Assembly (NCBI GenBank): GCA_022572285.1
Contig: JACZWF010000078.1
Location: 1 to 7,326 of the forward strand
Length of the DNA: 7,326 bases
Reading direction: 5' to 3'
DNA from: Nitrososphaerota archaeon
GTDB taxonomy: Archaea; Thermoproteota; Nitrososphaeria; Nitrososphaerales; UBA57
Below are positions 6,552-7,326 of the stretch, one piece after another. The position numbers and the translations under genes are program-made. Below the pieces are notes generated by a model. It saw only the letters and a program-made list of their open reading frames with translations. It ran no database searches and was not told the origin of the DNA. Positions within the stretch are counted from its first letter, which is position 1. Each line of letters begins with the position of its first letter.

Positions 6552-6555
6552 CTTT

Positions 6556-7263
6556 TTGAATACACGAGCACCAAAAAAGACGGCGGAGGCCCAGGCCTCA
6601 CTCCTTTATTCTCTGATTCTTGTGGGTAACCACGAATATCTAGAAGACATGAGTTACCTTTCCCCGGCGAATATCAAGTTCTATGGAGTTAGGCTTCCTG
6701 TATTGCGTGCGACAATGAAAACATGGTTGGATCAGTCTGAGTTGAATTTTGACGAAAGAAGAAGAATCGTTCAAATGCTCTGGGAGAGTGGTTCGAGAGA
6801 GGAGAGACTGATCGCTCTGTGGATGGTATCAGAGGAAAATGACTTGCTTACCGCAGTCACATGGAATGAGATCTTAGTTTGGTCAGGATCGCCGGATAAT
6901 TGGGAAGTTGCCGATGTTCTGGCTATGAGGATATTAGCACCTTGGATTATAAAAGATCTAGCAGAGCGCCTAAAGTACCTTGACACTCTTGTTGCCGAAA
7001 ATAACTATTGGCGGCGCTCTATATCGATTTCGGCTGCCACATTCTTGCATCGTCTAGAACCCAGTTTGGAAGAGAAGACCATCGGGATGATGGAAAAGAT
7101 ATTACCAGACCATCATCCAATCGTGATTAAAGCGGTCAGGTTAGCCCTCATAGAGCTGGGGAAGCGGAATCCTAATAGGCTCTCGTTGTTCATCCTAAAA
7201 AATCGGAAGGACCTTTCTACTCATCTCCTGAATGAAGTCGAAAGAGAAACACGGAAAGGGTGA
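6556..7263 (+). CDS. AlkD-like HEAT-repeat DNA alkylation repair protein
   Basis: Resembles the AlkD family of HEAT-repeat DNA glycosylases, which remove N3- and N7-alkylated purines. The 235-residue length fits. Family features are YGVRLPVLR (43-51), LWESGSREERLIAL (75-88), DNWEVADVLAMRIL with Trp116 and Asp120 in the W-x3-D spacing of the catalytic Trp109/Asp113 of Bacillus cereus AlkD, NNYWRRSISISA (149-160), and the HHPIVIKAVRLALIELGKRNP region near 186-206. Where AlkD has a third key aromatic, Trp187 in a KAxxWAL context, this protein has Leu196. It may therefore have altered base preference or be an AlkD-like DNA-binding paralogue. TTG 6556 is the likely start, with AGTGAGG upstream. 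It is divergent from the HEPN-like gene and probably shares its TATA box. Confidence 0.82.
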   Translation: MNTRAPKKTAEAQASLLYSLILVGNHEYLEDMSYLSPANIKFYGVRLPVLRATMKTWLDQSELNFDERRRIVQMLWESGSREERLIALWMVSEENDLLTAVTWNEILVWSGSPDNWEVADVLAMRILAPWIIKDLAERLKYLDTLVAENNYWRRSISISAATFLHRLEPSLEEKTIGMMEKILPDHHPIVIKAVRLALIELGKRNPNRLSLFILKNRKDLSTHLLNEVERETRKG

Positions 7264-7266
7264 GGC

Positions 7267-7326
7267 TTATCGTGTCTTCAGGAATCTCGCCTTTACCTTT
7301 TGGTAACAATCATCACAATAAGGAAA
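7267..7326 (-). CDS. C-terminal end of a possible Cys-x-x-Cys (zinc) protein, partial
   Basis: On the minus strand, nineteen codons enter from the right edge and end at TAA 7269-7267, reading FPYCDDCYQKVKARFLKTR. The CDDC pair followed by a basic tail looks like the last half of a zinc-binding knuckle. The stop lies three bases after the AlkD-like stop on the other strand, a normal convergent arrangement. It is too short to name a family, and the other minus frames have early stops. Confidence 0.4.
   Translation of the reverse strand, partial: FPYCDDCYQKVKARFLKTR

Noticed and set aside
1..7326. tRNA, rRNA, CRISPR array, insertion sequence or integrase
   Set aside because: I found no cloverleaf with CCA-end pattern, no regularly spaced repeats, no terminal inverted repeats and no transposase or recombinase motifs.

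Overview
The window looks like chromosomal DNA from an archaeon. AT-rich TATA-like boxes sit about 25-28 bases upstream of start codons, and at least two genes (RuBisCO and the HEPN-like gene) appear leaderless. Arginine codons are often AGG/AGA. The gene set mixes an archaeal-looking divergent RuBisCO and a PaREP1/HEPN-like protein with bacterial-looking transketolase and Hsp70. I cannot assign a phylum; a mesophilic or moderately thermophilic lineage such as Nitrososphaeria, Bathyarchaeia or Thermoplasmata is only a guess.

Layout. Positions 1 to about 836 (minus strand) hold the N-terminal part of a transketolase that runs off the left edge; its start is abnormal because a TGA lies in frame just before the recognisable coding region. 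A divergent promoter region (about 837-1003) separates it from a rightward run: TalC-type transaldolase (1004-1675), an NAD-dependent epimerase/dehydratase-like SDR (best start 1733, end 2704), a divergent RuBisCO large subunit with nearly all active-site residues (2754-4172), and an Hsp70/DnaK homologue (4207-5988). A convergent minus-strand gene (6012-6482) encodes a small helical PaREP1/HEPN-like protein. It is divergent from an AlkD-like HEAT-repeat protein (6556-7263), and the two may share one near-palindromic TATA box. The right edge holds what may be the last codons of a minus-strand Cys-x-x-Cys protein.

How the genes may work together. Transketolase and transaldolase interconvert sugar phosphates and can supply or regenerate pentose phosphates. 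A RuBisCO with a complete catalytic set next to them suggests a carbon-fixation or pentose-salvage module in which transaldolase takes part in the rearrangements. No phosphoribulokinase, AMP phosphorylase or ribose-1,5-bisphosphate isomerase is visible, so the source of RuBP is unknown. The Hsp70 directly after RuBisCO lacks a conserved catalytic Asp and has an altered interdomain linker; a dedicated folding or holding role for the neighbouring enzyme is possible but unproven. The last three genes look unrelated to this module.
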